DNA of 64,000 nt from Paenibacillus sp. IHBB 10380 (GCF_000949425.1 NZ_CP010976.1:5394001-5458000); one strand, 5' to 3'. Counted from the stretch's first letter, positions 47,729-57,305 are shown. Notes: generated from the sequence alone by a model not told the origin. Numbers and translations are program-made.

Positions 47729-47775
47729 TATGAACATATAAAGAGATTTGAAATAAGAGGAGGCACATTAACGAC

Positions 47776-50061
47776 ATGGTAAAGAGTAGTAATCTAGGGT
47801 ACCCACGTATTGGCGCGAACCGCGAATGGAAAAAAACGCTTGAATCTTTCTGGGCGGGTAAGATTAATGAAGAGGATCTGATTCATCAATTAGAATCTAT
47901 CCGATTAGACCATTTAAAGCTCCAACAAAGCAAGGGGATCGATCTCATTCCCTTGAATGATTTCACATTCTATGATCACATCCTGGATACGTCTGCTATG
48001 TTCGGTCTTGTTCCAGATCGCTTTGATTATGAGGGTGGGGTTGTTCCAGTCTCCACTTATTACGCGATGGCGAGAGGTGACAAGAATGGGACGGCATGTG
48101 AAATGACGAAATGGTTCAATACGAACTATCATTACATTGTGCCAGAATTGAATGGAGCTACTCCAGCTCTGACTAAGAATCAGCCGCTACATGCCTATCG
48201 TGAAGCTAAGGAAAAGTTAGGTATTGAAGGTAAGCCCGTATTGGTGGGTCTGTATACGTTCTTGAAGCTTGCTAAAGGATATGCAGCAGATCAACTGGAT
48301 GCATTAATTGAGCAGTTCCTACCCCTATATAGCCAGATTCTACAAGAGCTGGAGCAAGAGGGTGTGCAGTGGATTCAGATCGATGAGCCTATTCTAGTGA
48401 CTTCTTTAACGAAACAAGATAGAGAGAGAGTTCAGCATATTTATACAGTGTTGCATGCGGCTGCACCTAAGCTTAACATCATGCTACAGACGTATTTTGA
48501 AGCAGTTGATCATTATGAAGAAGTGATCTCGCTTCCAGTTCAGGGGTTCGGACTTGACCTTGTTCATGGACTAGAACAGAATTTGCAATCGATTAAAAAG
48601 TTCGGATTCCCAGAAGGAAAAACACTTGGTGCAGGTCTGATTGACGGACGTAACATTTGGCGTTCAAGTCTTGAATCTCCACTCCAATTGTTGAAAGAGC
48701 TATCTGAATTCGTATCTTATGATCGGATTGTGGTACAGCCTTCTTGCAGTCTACTGCATGTTCCGGTTAGCACTAAACCAGAGACGGCAATAGATCCTGT
48801 GTTAAAAGAGGCTTTAGCTTATGCGGATGAGAAGTTAGATGAGATTGTTCTTCTTGTCCAAGCTGCTAGCGGTCAAGAGGGTACAGATGCGAAGCTAAGT
48901 AATAGTAGAAACGCAGTCGAAGCGCTTAATGCGTCTCAGTCAAGAAATCGTGTTGAAGTTCGACAAGCTGCTGCGAATAGGGATTCACAGCCGTCGACAA
49001 GAAAGAGTGCCTTCAATAAACGCCAAGTTAGTCAGCAAGAGAAATGGCAGCTTCCATTCCTGCCGACAACGACAATCGGGAGTTTCCCACAGTCACCAGA
49101 GGTCAGAAAGGCTCGCCAAAGCTTCCGAAAAGGAGAATGGAGTAACGAGCAATATGAGAAGTTCATTCAAGATCAGATTCAAATATGGATTAAAATTCAA
49201 GAAGAGATTGGCATAGACGTACTCGTTCATGGTGAATTCGAACGAACGGATATGGTTGAATTCTTCGGCGAGAAATTGAATGGATTTGCCTTTACGTTGA
49301 ATGGTTGGGTACAATCCTATGGTTCACGCTGCGTGAAACCTCCGGTTATTTACGGAGATGTGGAGTTCATTGCTCCGATGACCGTGAAAGAAAGTGTCTA
49401 TGCCCAGTCTTTAACGGACAAACCCGTAAAAGGGATGTTGACAGGTCCATTGACGATATTGAACTGGTCCTTTGTACGTGATGATCTTCCTCGTAATGAA
49501 GTGGCCTTCCAGATTGCACTGGCATTAAGGGAGGAAGTTGAGGCCTTAGAGAAGGCTGGAATTGAGATGATTCAAGTCGATGAACCTGCACTTCGAGAAG
49601 GACTACCATTGAAGAAAGAGAAGTGGGATAGCTATCTGGAAGATTCCATTCTTGCTTTCCGTCTATCTACATCAACCGTAAAAGACACAACCCAAATTCA
49701 TACACATATGTGTTATTGTGAATTCCACGAGATGATTGATGCGATACGGGCACTAGATGCTGACGTTATCTCCATCGAAACATCACGTAGCCATGGTGAA
49801 CTTATTCATACTTTTGAAGAATCCACGTATGAGTTGGGTATTGGATTAGGGGTATATGATATTCATAGTCCAAGAATTCCAGCTGTGGAGGAAATGGTAT
49901 CTATGATCGATAGAGCTTTACAGGTATTAGACCCAGCATTATTCTGGATTAATCCGGACTGTGGGTTGAAGACACGTGGAATGGAAGAGACGGTAGCATC
50001 TTTGGAACACATGGTGCAAGCGACTCAAATCGCTAGAGAAGCAAGAAAAGTAACGAATTAA
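47776..50061 (+). CDS. metE: Cobalamin-independent methionine synthase
   Basis: Transfers a methyl group from 5-methyltetrahydrofolate polyglutamate to homocysteine. 761 residues, the usual size. N-terminal SSNLGYPRIGANREWKKTLE, the C-terminal barrel start LPTTTIGSFPQSPEVRKAR, and zinc ligands in HTHMCYCEF (His, Cys) with a later NPDCGLKTR (Cys) are all present. A low-complexity, charged linker (about 375-420, rich in Asn, Arg, Ser, Gln) joins the two barrels. AAGAGGAGG precedes the start. Controlled by the B12 riboswitch. Confidence 0.97.
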   Translation: MVKSSNLGYPRIGANREWKKTLESFWAGKINEEDLIHQLESIRLDHLKLQQSKGIDLIPLNDFTFYDHILDTSAMFGLVPDRFDYEGGVVPVSTYYAMARGDKNGTACEMTKWFNTNYHYIVPELNGATPALTKNQPLHAYREAKEKLGIEGKPVLVGLYTFLKLAKGYAADQLDALIEQFLPLYSQILQELEQEGVQWIQIDEPILVTSLTKQDRERVQHIYTVLHAAAPKLNIMLQTYFEAVDHYEEVISLPVQGFGLDLVHGLEQNLQSIKKFGFPEGKTLGAGLIDGRNIWRSSLESPLQLLKELSEFVSYDRIVVQPSCSLLHVPVSTKPETAIDPVLKEALAYADEKLDEIVLLVQAASGQEGTDAKLSNSRNAVEALNASQSRNRVEVRQAAANRDSQPSTRKSAFNKRQVSQQEKWQLPFLPTTTIGSFPQSPEVRKARQSFRKGEWSNEQYEKFIQDQIQIWIKIQEEIGIDVLVHGEFERTDMVEFFGEKLNGFAFTLNGWVQSYGSRCVKPPVIYGDVEFIAPMTVKESVYAQSLTDKPVKGMLTGPLTILNWSFVRDDLPRNEVAFQIALALREEVEALEKAGIEMIQVDEPALREGLPLKKEKWDSYLEDSILAFRLSTSTVKDTTQIHTHMCYCEFHEMIDAIRALDADVISIETSRSHGELIHTFEESTYELGIGLGVYDIHSPRIPAVEEMVSMIDRALQVLDPALFWINPDCGLKTRGMEETVASLEHMVQATQIAREARKVTN

Positions 50062-50373
50062 AATTTTTATAAAAAGGTTACGCACTATAAGCACTGATGA
50101 TGGTGTTGAGCCATAATAAGAAGGCCAGATTTCCCTGATATAACAGGGGGATTTGGTCTTTTTGAAATGACATAACAAAATGACATCATGATGTGAACCA
50201 TCTTTGGAATGTGATGGAGAACGACAACGAGCATCGTTTGAGAATTCCAAGCTTGGAAATAATTATGCTGTCTGTTACTATAAGTGTGAATATAGTAGTT
50301 CGACACAATTCTATCAAACCCGGGAAATGGGCGATCCATATCCATCATAAAAGGGTTTAACTGAGAGGTTACC
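50062..50373 (+). terminator. Interval after metE with terminator (50120-50163)
   Basis: AAGGCCAGATTTCCC / GGGGGATTTGGTCTT hairpin followed by TTT ends the metE transcript. The remaining 200 bases up to the kinase gene must hold its promoter; none is convincing. A 22-base segment here (50090-50111) resembles 45709-45730. Confidence 0.75.
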
Positions 50374-51357
50374 GTGAGAAAAAAATCGATGAATGGCGTT
50401 TTAGCTCGAAACACGATGCTTGGAGATGAAGAAATATATCAAATTCGTAGAATATTATCCCGTAGTGAGCTGTCTGTTGTGTATATCGTACGTCATGTAG
50501 ATACAGGAATCATGAGCGTGATCAAAGAGTTCTTTCCGAGTGCCTTGGCTCGTCGTTCTTCCGACGGTAAGACACTTCAATACTTGCAAGCTTCGGTCTC
50601 GCCACAATTTGTGAAGCTAATGGAGGCATTTCAGCGGGAAGCTTGGGCATTACGTGATCTACAGCACCCAGCAATCGTCCGTTATGAGGACTACTTCGAA
50701 GGGAACGGGACAGCGTATCTAGTGATGGAGTATTGCCGAGGTATAACGTTGGACCGAGTCGTGAGAAAGAATGAGCAGAGCATGAATGCTAACTTTCTAC
50801 GAACTTCCATGCTTCCGCTGATCGGGGCGATGGAACATATTCATCAACAAGGATTCGTACACCGAGATATAAAACCTGCCAATATTATCATTGGGGAGGA
50901 TGGACGGAGCAAGTTGATTGATTTCGGGTCTGTCATTCGTTATACAGAATCTGATGCCGATCGCCCCATCTTTACTACGGCTGGATATTCACCCTTAGAA
51001 TTGTACTCAAATAAGTCGTTACAGACCCCTGCGGCGGATATTTATAGCTTAGCGGCAACACTATACTTTTGCTGTATCGGAGCAGCGCCTACAGCTGTGC
51101 CGACACGGTTATTTGAAGATAAGTTGGAGTCGGTTCGCTTCTTAAATAAAGACATTTCGCCTTTCTTATCGCGTGTCATTCATTGGGGGCTTTCTCTTTC
51201 CACCGATAAGAGGTGTGGCTCCCTTCGATGGTTTAGAGCGGCACTACGAGCAGAATATATATTACAAAAAAAGAGTGTGGTTCGGCTAACGGGTCGTAAA
51301 CCCACAGCTGTACCACACTCCCTTCCAACAGAGCGAGAATTCCACCACTCAGACTAG
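50374..51357 (+). CDS. Serine/threonine protein kinase
   Basis: A 327-residue eukaryote-like kinase without a membrane segment. Lys51 (VIKEFF), Glu89 in helix C, catalytic loop VHRDIKPANII (Asp165) and DFG (183-185) are all intact, so it should be active. The start is GTG with GAGAGG 7 bases upstream. It opens the cluster that also has FHA and PP2C proteins, so it probably phosphorylates cluster proteins that the FHA domains read. Its end overlaps the convergent VWA gene by four bases. Confidence 0.92.
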   Translation: MRKKSMNGVLARNTMLGDEEIYQIRRILSRSELSVVYIVRHVDTGIMSVIKEFFPSALARRSSDGKTLQYLQASVSPQFVKLMEAFQREAWALRDLQHPAIVRYEDYFEGNGTAYLVMEYCRGITLDRVVRKNEQSMNANFLRTSMLPLIGAMEHIHQQGFVHRDIKPANIIIGEDGRSKLIDFGSVIRYTESDADRPIFTTAGYSPLELYSNKSLQTPAADIYSLAATLYFCCIGAAPTAVPTRLFEDKLESVRFLNKDISPFLSRVIHWGLSLSTDKRCGSLRWFRAALRAEYILQKKSVVRLTGRKPTAVPHSLPTEREFHHSD

Positions 51358-53408
51358 GCTGAGTGGTTGGTATTGTTCCCTGTATAAATGGTAGTAACGG
51401 GTTTAACCGCCTTATAGCGAAGTTCAATCTCGGTCTTCCCATCTTCAAAGGTGATATACAATTTATCATTGAAGTGGAGGGCTTCTTTCTTGTTTTTAGG
51501 AAGAGGAGATTTCCCCCGAACCACAGCACAACGTGTATGATGTCTGACATATAATGCCCCATTCTTTCCCGGTTCGAATATAATATATTCGCTCTCCGGC
51601 AGGTTCTCATTCACATCAAGACTTCGGAATAACTGCATCAGAGTAATCTGTCTGCCTGGAAATGAAGTCAGCGGCCAAGACTTGACTGGAATATCCGTAC
51701 CGCTGGCTGTATTTAAGAAATAGCCTTCCAGCTTTCCTGCAAATTCCGGTTTAGGACGTAACCAGAGGTACATAAGAATGCCAACAATGAGAATAACGGC
51801 TACGGCAGCACCTATAATCTTATAAAGTGTATATTTGGATTGAATAGTCAGGTGGAAGAGAGCCGTCACGGTTCCACCTTCAGAGTCTGTTGCCAAGATT
51901 GCTATTTCCGATTGACCTGTACGCTTGGGCGTTAAAGTTAGCGTGCTTCCAAGTAATTCTGTAGGTAACTTGTCCCCCATTGCCTCCGGCAGTGAATAGG
52001 TTATGAGATCCTGATTAGGGTCCTGAATATATTTCCCGAGATCCAATGTGATTGCCCCATCTTCTTTGATGAAATTCAAATCCAATGACCCTGTTACTTG
52101 GGGAGGGAGGTTAGTGATTTTCACTTTATTGGATGAGCTCTCACGATAGAAGTTGGGTCCGTCAATCATGACTTTCCAAACATACTCCCCTGAATTAGGA
52201 AACGTATAATCTGTTCGAAAACCTTTGTTAGTATTGGTCATAGGAATACGCTGTTCTTCCTTACTTTCAACCTCTTTGACTACCAATTCGGCCTTCAGGC
52301 TGGTGTACACCGCATCATCTTTCAACCTCGTTGTTGCTCCGGGTGTTGCAAGATAGGCTTCAATCTCTGAAGGTTTCCCCTTGATCGGTTTATCATGACT
52401 GAGCTTGGCCTCAGCCTCTAGATTATAACTTCCTAACAGATTGATCTTGATCCAATCTCCTTGTTTACCTTTGAACTTAAGCACTGCAGTTCCTTGTTTC
52501 GGGTTAGAAATTTTCATTAAGGAATACTTATCGGATTTGAAAAGTCTCGTATTCTCAGAGTTGAAATATATTTGTGTTTCTTTTAATGGATGTTCTGAGA
52601 GCAGAATAATATTTGCTTCCTCCATGCTTGAATTGGGAAGTTTTACTTTGACTTCCTGTAGTTTACCTGTCGCTGTAACTCCTGCAACAGGTACGAGTAC
52701 AGATCGTATCTCGCTGGCGAAAATTTGATTGAATATTTCAGGAAGATCGTCAGCACTACTTGTCATGAATGACGCTCCCCCCGTCTGGGAAGCGATTTGT
52801 TCTAGTTCCTTCTGGTTTACGGTACCGTCATGATTAAGTCCGATCGTGTAAATCGGGAACCCGTTCTTATCTGCTTTGGCTATAGCTGCTGTTACGTCTT
52901 TATCGGAATCTTGTTTCGCTCGCTCACCACTAGAAGGACCGAAATCGGTCTCCCCATCGGATAATAGAATGAGAAAGGGTAATCTGCCCTGAACTTGAGA
53001 AGATTGATCTGAATTCCCCGCCTCTAGCACTTCAGCCCCTTTGAGGAGACCTAGTCCCATATCGGTATAATTGGATCGTTTTAATTCATTAATTTGTTGC
53101 TTGAGTGCCTTCTTCTTCTCCACCACAGCAATGGAAGTGAGAGGTTGGGAAGCCACAATACGATCATTATAGGCTACGAAGCCGACCCGTGTACGACTAG
53201 CTTCACTCATATCCATGAATAGTTGGATAACCTCAGCCGATATACGATCTTTATCACTAGTACTCATGGAGAAGCTCGTATCCAGAACGAAAACGGCATC
53301 AAAAGCCTTGCCACTAGTATCTTTAACAGATGCCTCTGCGTAGATTGTCGAAGCTGCAAAAAATATGAATCCGAAAAACAGGTAAAAAGTCCTTGATAAT
53401 ATTCTCAT
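51354..53408 (-). CDS. VWA-domain membrane-anchored protein
   Basis: A 684-residue protein with a signal peptide (FFGFIFFAASTIYAEA), a von Willebrand A domain whose metal site VFVLDTSFSMS (DxSxS) is intact, Ig-like beta regions, one C-terminal membrane segment (about 548-570, IIGAAVAVILIVGILMYLWL) and a cytoplasmic tail of about 115 residues. The tail (YIIFEPGKNGALYVRHH, LHFNDKLYITFEDGKTEIEL) looks FHA-like. It could link an external adhesive domain to the phospho-signalling set. AGGTGG precedes ATG 53408. Confidence 0.85.
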   Translation of the reverse strand: MRILSRTFYLFFGFIFFAASTIYAEASVKDTSGKAFDAVFVLDTSFSMSTSDKDRISAEVIQLFMDMSEASRTRVGFVAYNDRIVASQPLTSIAVVEKKKALKQQINELKRSNYTDMGLGLLKGAEVLEAGNSDQSSQVQGRLPFLILLSDGETDFGPSSGERAKQDSDKDVTAAIAKADKNGFPIYTIGLNHDGTVNQKELEQIASQTGGASFMTSSADDLPEIFNQIFASEIRSVLVPVAGVTATGKLQEVKVKLPNSSMEEANIILLSEHPLKETQIYFNSENTRLFKSDKYSLMKISNPKQGTAVLKFKGKQGDWIKINLLGSYNLEAEAKLSHDKPIKGKPSEIEAYLATPGATTRLKDDAVYTSLKAELVVKEVESKEEQRIPMTNTNKGFRTDYTFPNSGEYVWKVMIDGPNFYRESSSNKVKITNLPPQVTGSLDLNFIKEDGAITLDLGKYIQDPNQDLITYSLPEAMGDKLPTELLGSTLTLTPKRTGQSEIAILATDSEGGTVTALFHLTIQSKYTLYKIIGAAVAVILIVGILMYLWLRPKPEFAGKLEGYFLNTASGTDIPVKSWPLTSFPGRQITLMQLFRSLDVNENLPESEYIIFEPGKNGALYVRHHTRCAVVRGKSPLPKNKKEALHFNDKLYITFEDGKTEIELRYKAVKPVTTIYTGNNTNHSA

Positions 53409-53680
53409 GTTTTTGTAAAACCACCTTTTTTTCAGTTACTAAATGGGTTGTAAGTATGTATAAAATAGGCATGGGAAGCGGGAGTAGAAGCTTTTGTGAT
53501 TTATAAAAATAGGACTGTTGGTTTAAATATATTTTTGATGGGTTGTAAAAAGTTTACACAAAAAAGTTTATCGGTAATTGTTCCTTGAATATTAATAGTT
53601 ATCCAATAATTAGGACCTTATACGGACTTCAAATGCCAGTTCTCTCCTAAATTTAGGTCCAAATACCCCGTAATATACTT

Positions 53681-53720
53681 CGGTTCTATATATTGACAAT
53701 ATAGAACATATTTCCTTAAT
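53681..53720 (+). promoter_or_regulatory. Promoter with palindromic operator for the sheath-tube operon
   Basis: TTGACA (53691-53696), 18-base spacer, TAATAT (53715-53720). The -35 sits in the loop of a perfect inverted repeat: GTTCTATAT (53681-53689) and ATATAGAAC (53697-53705). A bound dimer would block RNA polymerase. The RNA would have a leader of roughly 130 bases before the first short ORF. Confidence 0.7.
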
Positions 53721-53861
53721 ATTAACCCCATGACACGGGAAATTTTTGGGAATGAAGTCTTATTTGCTCGAAATGAATCATTGTGATGATGGGAAGAGCA
53801 GAAGAAAGAATGACCACACTTCTCAAGTCGGAGTATGCAGTAAACGGGGAGAGGAGGAGGC

Positions 53862-53930
53862 ATGAATTTTTATGAGCCGTCAAATCCTGAATTTTGGGGT
53901 CTTGAGACACGAGTGGCTTGTAAACATTGA
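53862..53930 (+). CDS. 22-residue leader ORF upstream of the sheath gene
   Basis: ATG 53862 has an outstanding ribosome site (GGGGAGAGGAGGAGG), better than that of the sheath gene itself. The product MNFYEPSNPEFWGLETRVAC plus KH ends 12 bases before the sheath ATG, which has almost no ribosome site of its own. This suggests translational coupling or a short functional peptide. No homologue known to me. Confidence 0.5.
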   Translation: MNFYEPSNPEFWGLETRVACKH

Positions 53931-53942
53931 TGCTGACCATTC

Positions 53943-56111
53943 ATGGACATTATCAATCAAACGAATCGGACGATGCTTTTTGAGGAAATCAATCCAGAGA
54001 AATTAGATCTTGTAACTATCGTAGGGGATGTTAAAGGAATTGACAGCCTGAGCGATGACAAAGTCAAAGAGATCCACCAACACCTCTTGGTGAACAATTT
54101 TGATGAATTTCTAGACAAATTTTCACCAAGTGTGTACTCATTCTTTAATGCTGCCAATCAGAAAGTGATGTATGCCTTGAAGAAGCCTGAAGGATTAGCA
54201 GAAGATTGTATTTCTGAGATCCGCATTGATCAGAATAATGATTTCTTAAAGATGTTATTTACACTTATCGATACGAAACGCAGTCAGGGTATTACGAATG
54301 TGGATTTCAAATTCGAGAATTTACTCGATATGATTTCTCCGAAAAAAGTGATGGATGATATTCGCCAAGTGCGTAAGGAAATCCACTACCTATTCGGACA
54401 GTATGAGAAGTTAGATGAGGGTGATCCCAAGAAGTTAGACCTTGGAGACAAGCTGAATACCATGTTTGAAGACGCAAGTCAGAATTACAACAATGTCATG
54501 GCGATGTTGCCACTTGCCATTGAGGATATTAAGACCCGTCTTCTACTAGGTAATTCTCAAGAAGAGAATATGTCTGAAGCGATCCGTATCGGTACTTTAA
54601 CCATTGGAGACAGTGGGGAATTGAAGATTATCGAGGCACCAAAAAGTGAAAGTACAGAATTGCTATTGCTTGATGAGAGTGGAACCAATGAACTGGTGAA
54701 CGTCTTTGAAGATGATTATAACAGTGTTACAGAATCCCCTTCAGGGTATGTCAAAGATCTTGTCGTGCGTACGTTCTGCCCACTTCCGGCTGTGCATGAA
54801 GAAGTAGATATCTCAACAGAAATTCAGAATTATAATACCTATTTAGAATTTTACAAGACAGCTAAGGATGATTTCGTCAAAACGGTCAAGCCATTGGTTG
54901 AGAAAATTCTTGGCGTCAAGATGTTCTTTGATCAATATGCGATTAAGAACAAAGGGATGTTACCGTCACTTCTGATTACGAATACCAAGCTTGAGATGAT
55001 GGTCAAAAGTAGCAATATCCCGAGACTTGAAACATTCCTGAATACGGTGAATTCCAAGAATGAATTCTCTGATACCATCTGGTTCGGTATTGTGCCTTCC
55101 ATCGAGCTAGAAACGGCAGGTCACGCTAAAGTGAGTCGTGAACGTTTCCGTGGGAATGAGAAAATCGTTAAGCAGGATGGGAATAACCTTGAATCGCTAA
55201 CGATGCTTCTTCAGGTCATTAAGGATTACAAAGTGCAGTTGTTCTTCAACTTTCAATCTGGAGAAGATACAACGTTTAGCAGTATGGCAACAGCAGGCAT
55301 TGATAAATACATCGACAAATGTGCTCCATTGCTTCGTAAGGAATACAGCGAATTTGCGATTCCTTGTGTACCTAACTTCACCATTATTCCGAAGGATAAA
55401 TCGGGTGTGGTGATTGATAGTCGTATGCTTCAGACAGAGGATGGAGCGCAGCTCTCCAAGGAGAAGGAAGATATTCTGAAATTGTGGATTGAAGGCGTGT
55501 ATGTAGGCGCTTCTTATGTAGCGGCGGGTATTGTGGCTGCTTATCAATGTCCAGAATATTTGAAAGAATCCTTCAAGAATGTGAGTAGGGAGTTCCCTGG
55601 TGTTCGCTATGATATTGAGGCTAAGGACAACAGTTTGCGTTCTGTCACAACGATGGCCAAGGAAATCACTGGATTCACGAACAATATTAAGGATTCTATT
55701 AATCGCAAGAACTTTGGATTTGTATTCTCCTCGGAGAGTGCTCAGCTACAGGATAAAGATATCCGTCGGATCACTGTCTATAAAGCGAGAAGCCTAGCTG
55801 CTTCGGAAGACGGGTTCGACTCGATCTATAAGACACTTGTCAGTACCTATATAGAGCGTATTCTTCGCTTTCAGACAGGTGACTTCAAACATGAGAATAT
55901 CGTGAAATTCTTCAGTAACAATCCCGGCAGTCAAAAGAGTAAGTGGCTGGGTACGCGAGGATTCATCAACTCCATTATTCAAGATGGAGACGATATGACC
56001 TATGTGATCGATGAGAAAAATAACCTGTGTCACATTGACTTGATCTTTAACGGTAACGTGAAGAACTTGGAAGTGATGATTACCAAAGCAACGAGTACTG
56101 TTAAAGCATGA
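53943..56111 (+). CDS. Contractile sheath-like protein (TssC/phage tail sheath type)
   Basis: A 722-residue soluble protein. The C-terminal third follows the TssC layout: an Ala/Gly-rich helix (LWIEGVYVGASYVAAGIVAAYQ), then YKTLVSTYIERILRFQTGDFKHENIVKFF, comparable to YLKAIMRDKIGSFKSREDVQ in TssC, then HIDLIFNGNVKNLEVMITKA. The N-terminal 240 residues could stand for TssB. The next gene encodes a tube-like protein, which supports the call. No clear ribosome site; probably coupled to the leader ORF. Identification rests on pattern and context, not on alignment. Confidence 0.68.
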   Translation: MDIINQTNRTMLFEEINPEKLDLVTIVGDVKGIDSLSDDKVKEIHQHLLVNNFDEFLDKFSPSVYSFFNAANQKVMYALKKPEGLAEDCISEIRIDQNNDFLKMLFTLIDTKRSQGITNVDFKFENLLDMISPKKVMDDIRQVRKEIHYLFGQYEKLDEGDPKKLDLGDKLNTMFEDASQNYNNVMAMLPLAIEDIKTRLLLGNSQEENMSEAIRIGTLTIGDSGELKIIEAPKSESTELLLLDESGTNELVNVFEDDYNSVTESPSGYVKDLVVRTFCPLPAVHEEVDISTEIQNYNTYLEFYKTAKDDFVKTVKPLVEKILGVKMFFDQYAIKNKGMLPSLLITNTKLEMMVKSSNIPRLETFLNTVNSKNEFSDTIWFGIVPSIELETAGHAKVSRERFRGNEKIVKQDGNNLESLTMLLQVIKDYKVQLFFNFQSGEDTTFSSMATAGIDKYIDKCAPLLRKEYSEFAIPCVPNFTIIPKDKSGVVIDSRMLQTEDGAQLSKEKEDILKLWIEGVYVGASYVAAGIVAAYQCPEYLKESFKNVSREFPGVRYDIEAKDNSLRSVTTMAKEITGFTNNIKDSINRKNFGFVFSSESAQLQDKDIRRITVYKARSLAASEDGFDSIYKTLVSTYIERILRFQTGDFKHENIVKFFSNNPGSQKSKWLGTRGFINSIIQDGDDMTYVIDEKNNLCHIDLIFNGNVKNLEVMITKATSTVKA

Positions 56112-56134
56112 TCGGTTCACTAAAGCGTATGTTC

Positions 56135-56196
56135 GAGGCGTTCTTTAATAAGCTCGCCTCTACACATAAATTCTGGAGACGATCAAACGCTCCAGA
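56135..56196 (+). promoter_or_regulatory. Two RNA hairpins between sheath and tube genes
   Basis: GAGGCG (56135-56140)/CGCCTC (56155-56160) and TCTGGAG (56172-56178)/CTCCAGA (56190-56196). Without T-runs they are not terminators; they could protect or process the mRNA so that the tube is made at a different level. Confidence 0.5.
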
Positions 56197-56230
56197 CCCA
56201 ATATTAGCCATTTTAAAGGAGGAAGTATTA

Positions 56231-56662
56231 ATGGGATTTATTCTTAAAGTAGAAGGCGCAGAAACGATTGAACTAGGTATGGACAACATTCAGAAGGTTG
56301 TATACGACACGGATACACCGGATGACTCCAACGCAAGATCAACAGATGTAGGTTCAACACTAAGAATTAGTGGTAAAATCATCACCGCGACTGACGGGGA
56401 CAAAGCAGATGATACGCTGAAATTGGCTAACTGGTCACTTGTACCTGCTGAGAAGGCAGATTGCTACCGTAAAGTTACATTGAAAGTGATTGCAGCGGAC
56501 CAAGTTGTTCGTGAAGTAAGTTTCCCTAACGCCTTTGTGGTGGATTATACCGAAAGTTTCGGTGATTCCGAAGGGGTAGGAACATTTAACTTGTATATCA
56601 AGCAAAAGAAAGACAAAACAGAATTCGCTGCCATTCTAGGCGGATATGCATTCTCACAATAA
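56231..56662 (+). CDS. Hcp/tail-tube-like protein
   Basis: A 143-residue beta-rich protein (MGFILKVEGAETIELGMDNI at its start, VTLKVIAADQVVREVSFPNAF and GTFNLYIKQKKDK later). Length and strand pattern fit Hcp and phage T4 gp19-type tube proteins; clostridial homologues are, as I recall, labelled membrane-associated protease 1. ATG 56231 has a perfect AAAGGAGG. The same frame is open up to an ATG at 56108 that overlaps the sheath stop, giving a possible 184-residue form. It would stack into the inner tube. Confidence 0.75.
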   Translation: MGFILKVEGAETIELGMDNIQKVVYDTDTPDDSNARSTDVGSTLRISGKIITATDGDKADDTLKLANWSLVPAEKADCYRKVTLKVIAADQVVREVSFPNAFVVDYTESFGDSEGVGTFNLYIKQKKDKTEFAAILGGYAFSQ

Positions 56663-56703
56663 AGCATTTGCATCATTTGCCGCCTAATGAAGGCGACAAT
56701 CTT

Positions 56704-56744
56704 GCAATTTTAAGAGGCTTCGGCCTCTTAAAATGCTTTTTTTT
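56704..56744 (+). terminator. Terminator directly after the tube gene
   Basis: GCAATTTTAAGAGGC, TTCG tetraloop, GCCTCTTAAAATGC, then T8. One of the strongest hairpins in the window, placed inside an otherwise collinear cluster; it should give sheath and tube much higher RNA levels than the genes after it. Confidence 0.95.
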
Positions 56745-56809
56745 CTTTATTGTTCAGACCTTCTATTGTAATAGAGAGCGTTATACATAAAGGCGGGGGA
56801 TCAAGGTCA

Positions 56810-57256
56810 GTGACTAATTATTATCAAATTCTCGGTGTTGGTCGGGATGCACAAGCAGTAGAGATCAAACAAGCCTACCGACAATTAGCCAAGCGATACC
56901 ATCCAGATACGAATCAGGGCAGTGAAGAGGCTGCACAACGATTCAAACAGATCCATGAAGCATATGAGGTTCTGAGTAAGGAGTCCTCAAGACAGGCATA
57001 TGATGCTAAGTCAGCTAGTGCGAATAGTCAGAACACACATCAACGTAAGAATGCACAAAGTGAATCAACGGGTAGGTCGAAGACGAACCCCACAGCATTT
57101 AACGCCGAACAAATGCGTAAACAGTTTGATCAGTTTTTTGGATATCAAGATAAGTCGAAGGAAGGGTCTTCTCAATCTAAAAAAGAAGAGAACTCCAAAA
57201 ATCCACTCGATACTTCTGCCATATTCGATCGTTATTTTGGAACGAAAAGAAAATAA
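56810..57256 (+). CDS. J-domain (DnaJ-like) protein
   Basis: About 148 residues. [33 protein letters not shown] is a complete J-domain with the HPD motif; the rest is a Ser/Gln/Lys-rich tail with SAIFDRYFG near the end. It lacks the zinc-finger and C-terminal domains of DnaJ. The start is GTG 56810 with AAGG and GGGGGA upstream, not the ATG at 56750, which precedes the ribosome site. It is probably the partner of the Hsp70-like protein encoded at 63149. Confidence 0.88.
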   Translation: MTNYYQILGVGRDAQAVEIKQAYRQLAKRYHPDTNQGSEEAAQRFKQIHEAYEVLSKESSRQAYDAKSASANSQNTHQRKNAQSESTGRSKTNPTAFNAEQMRKQFDQFFGYQDKSKEGSSQSKKEENSKNPLDTSAIFDRYFGTKRK

Positions 57257-57305
57257 ATAAATGAATGAATCGTGAATACCCCTTAAGGAGATGGAGGTGG
57301 CGGAT

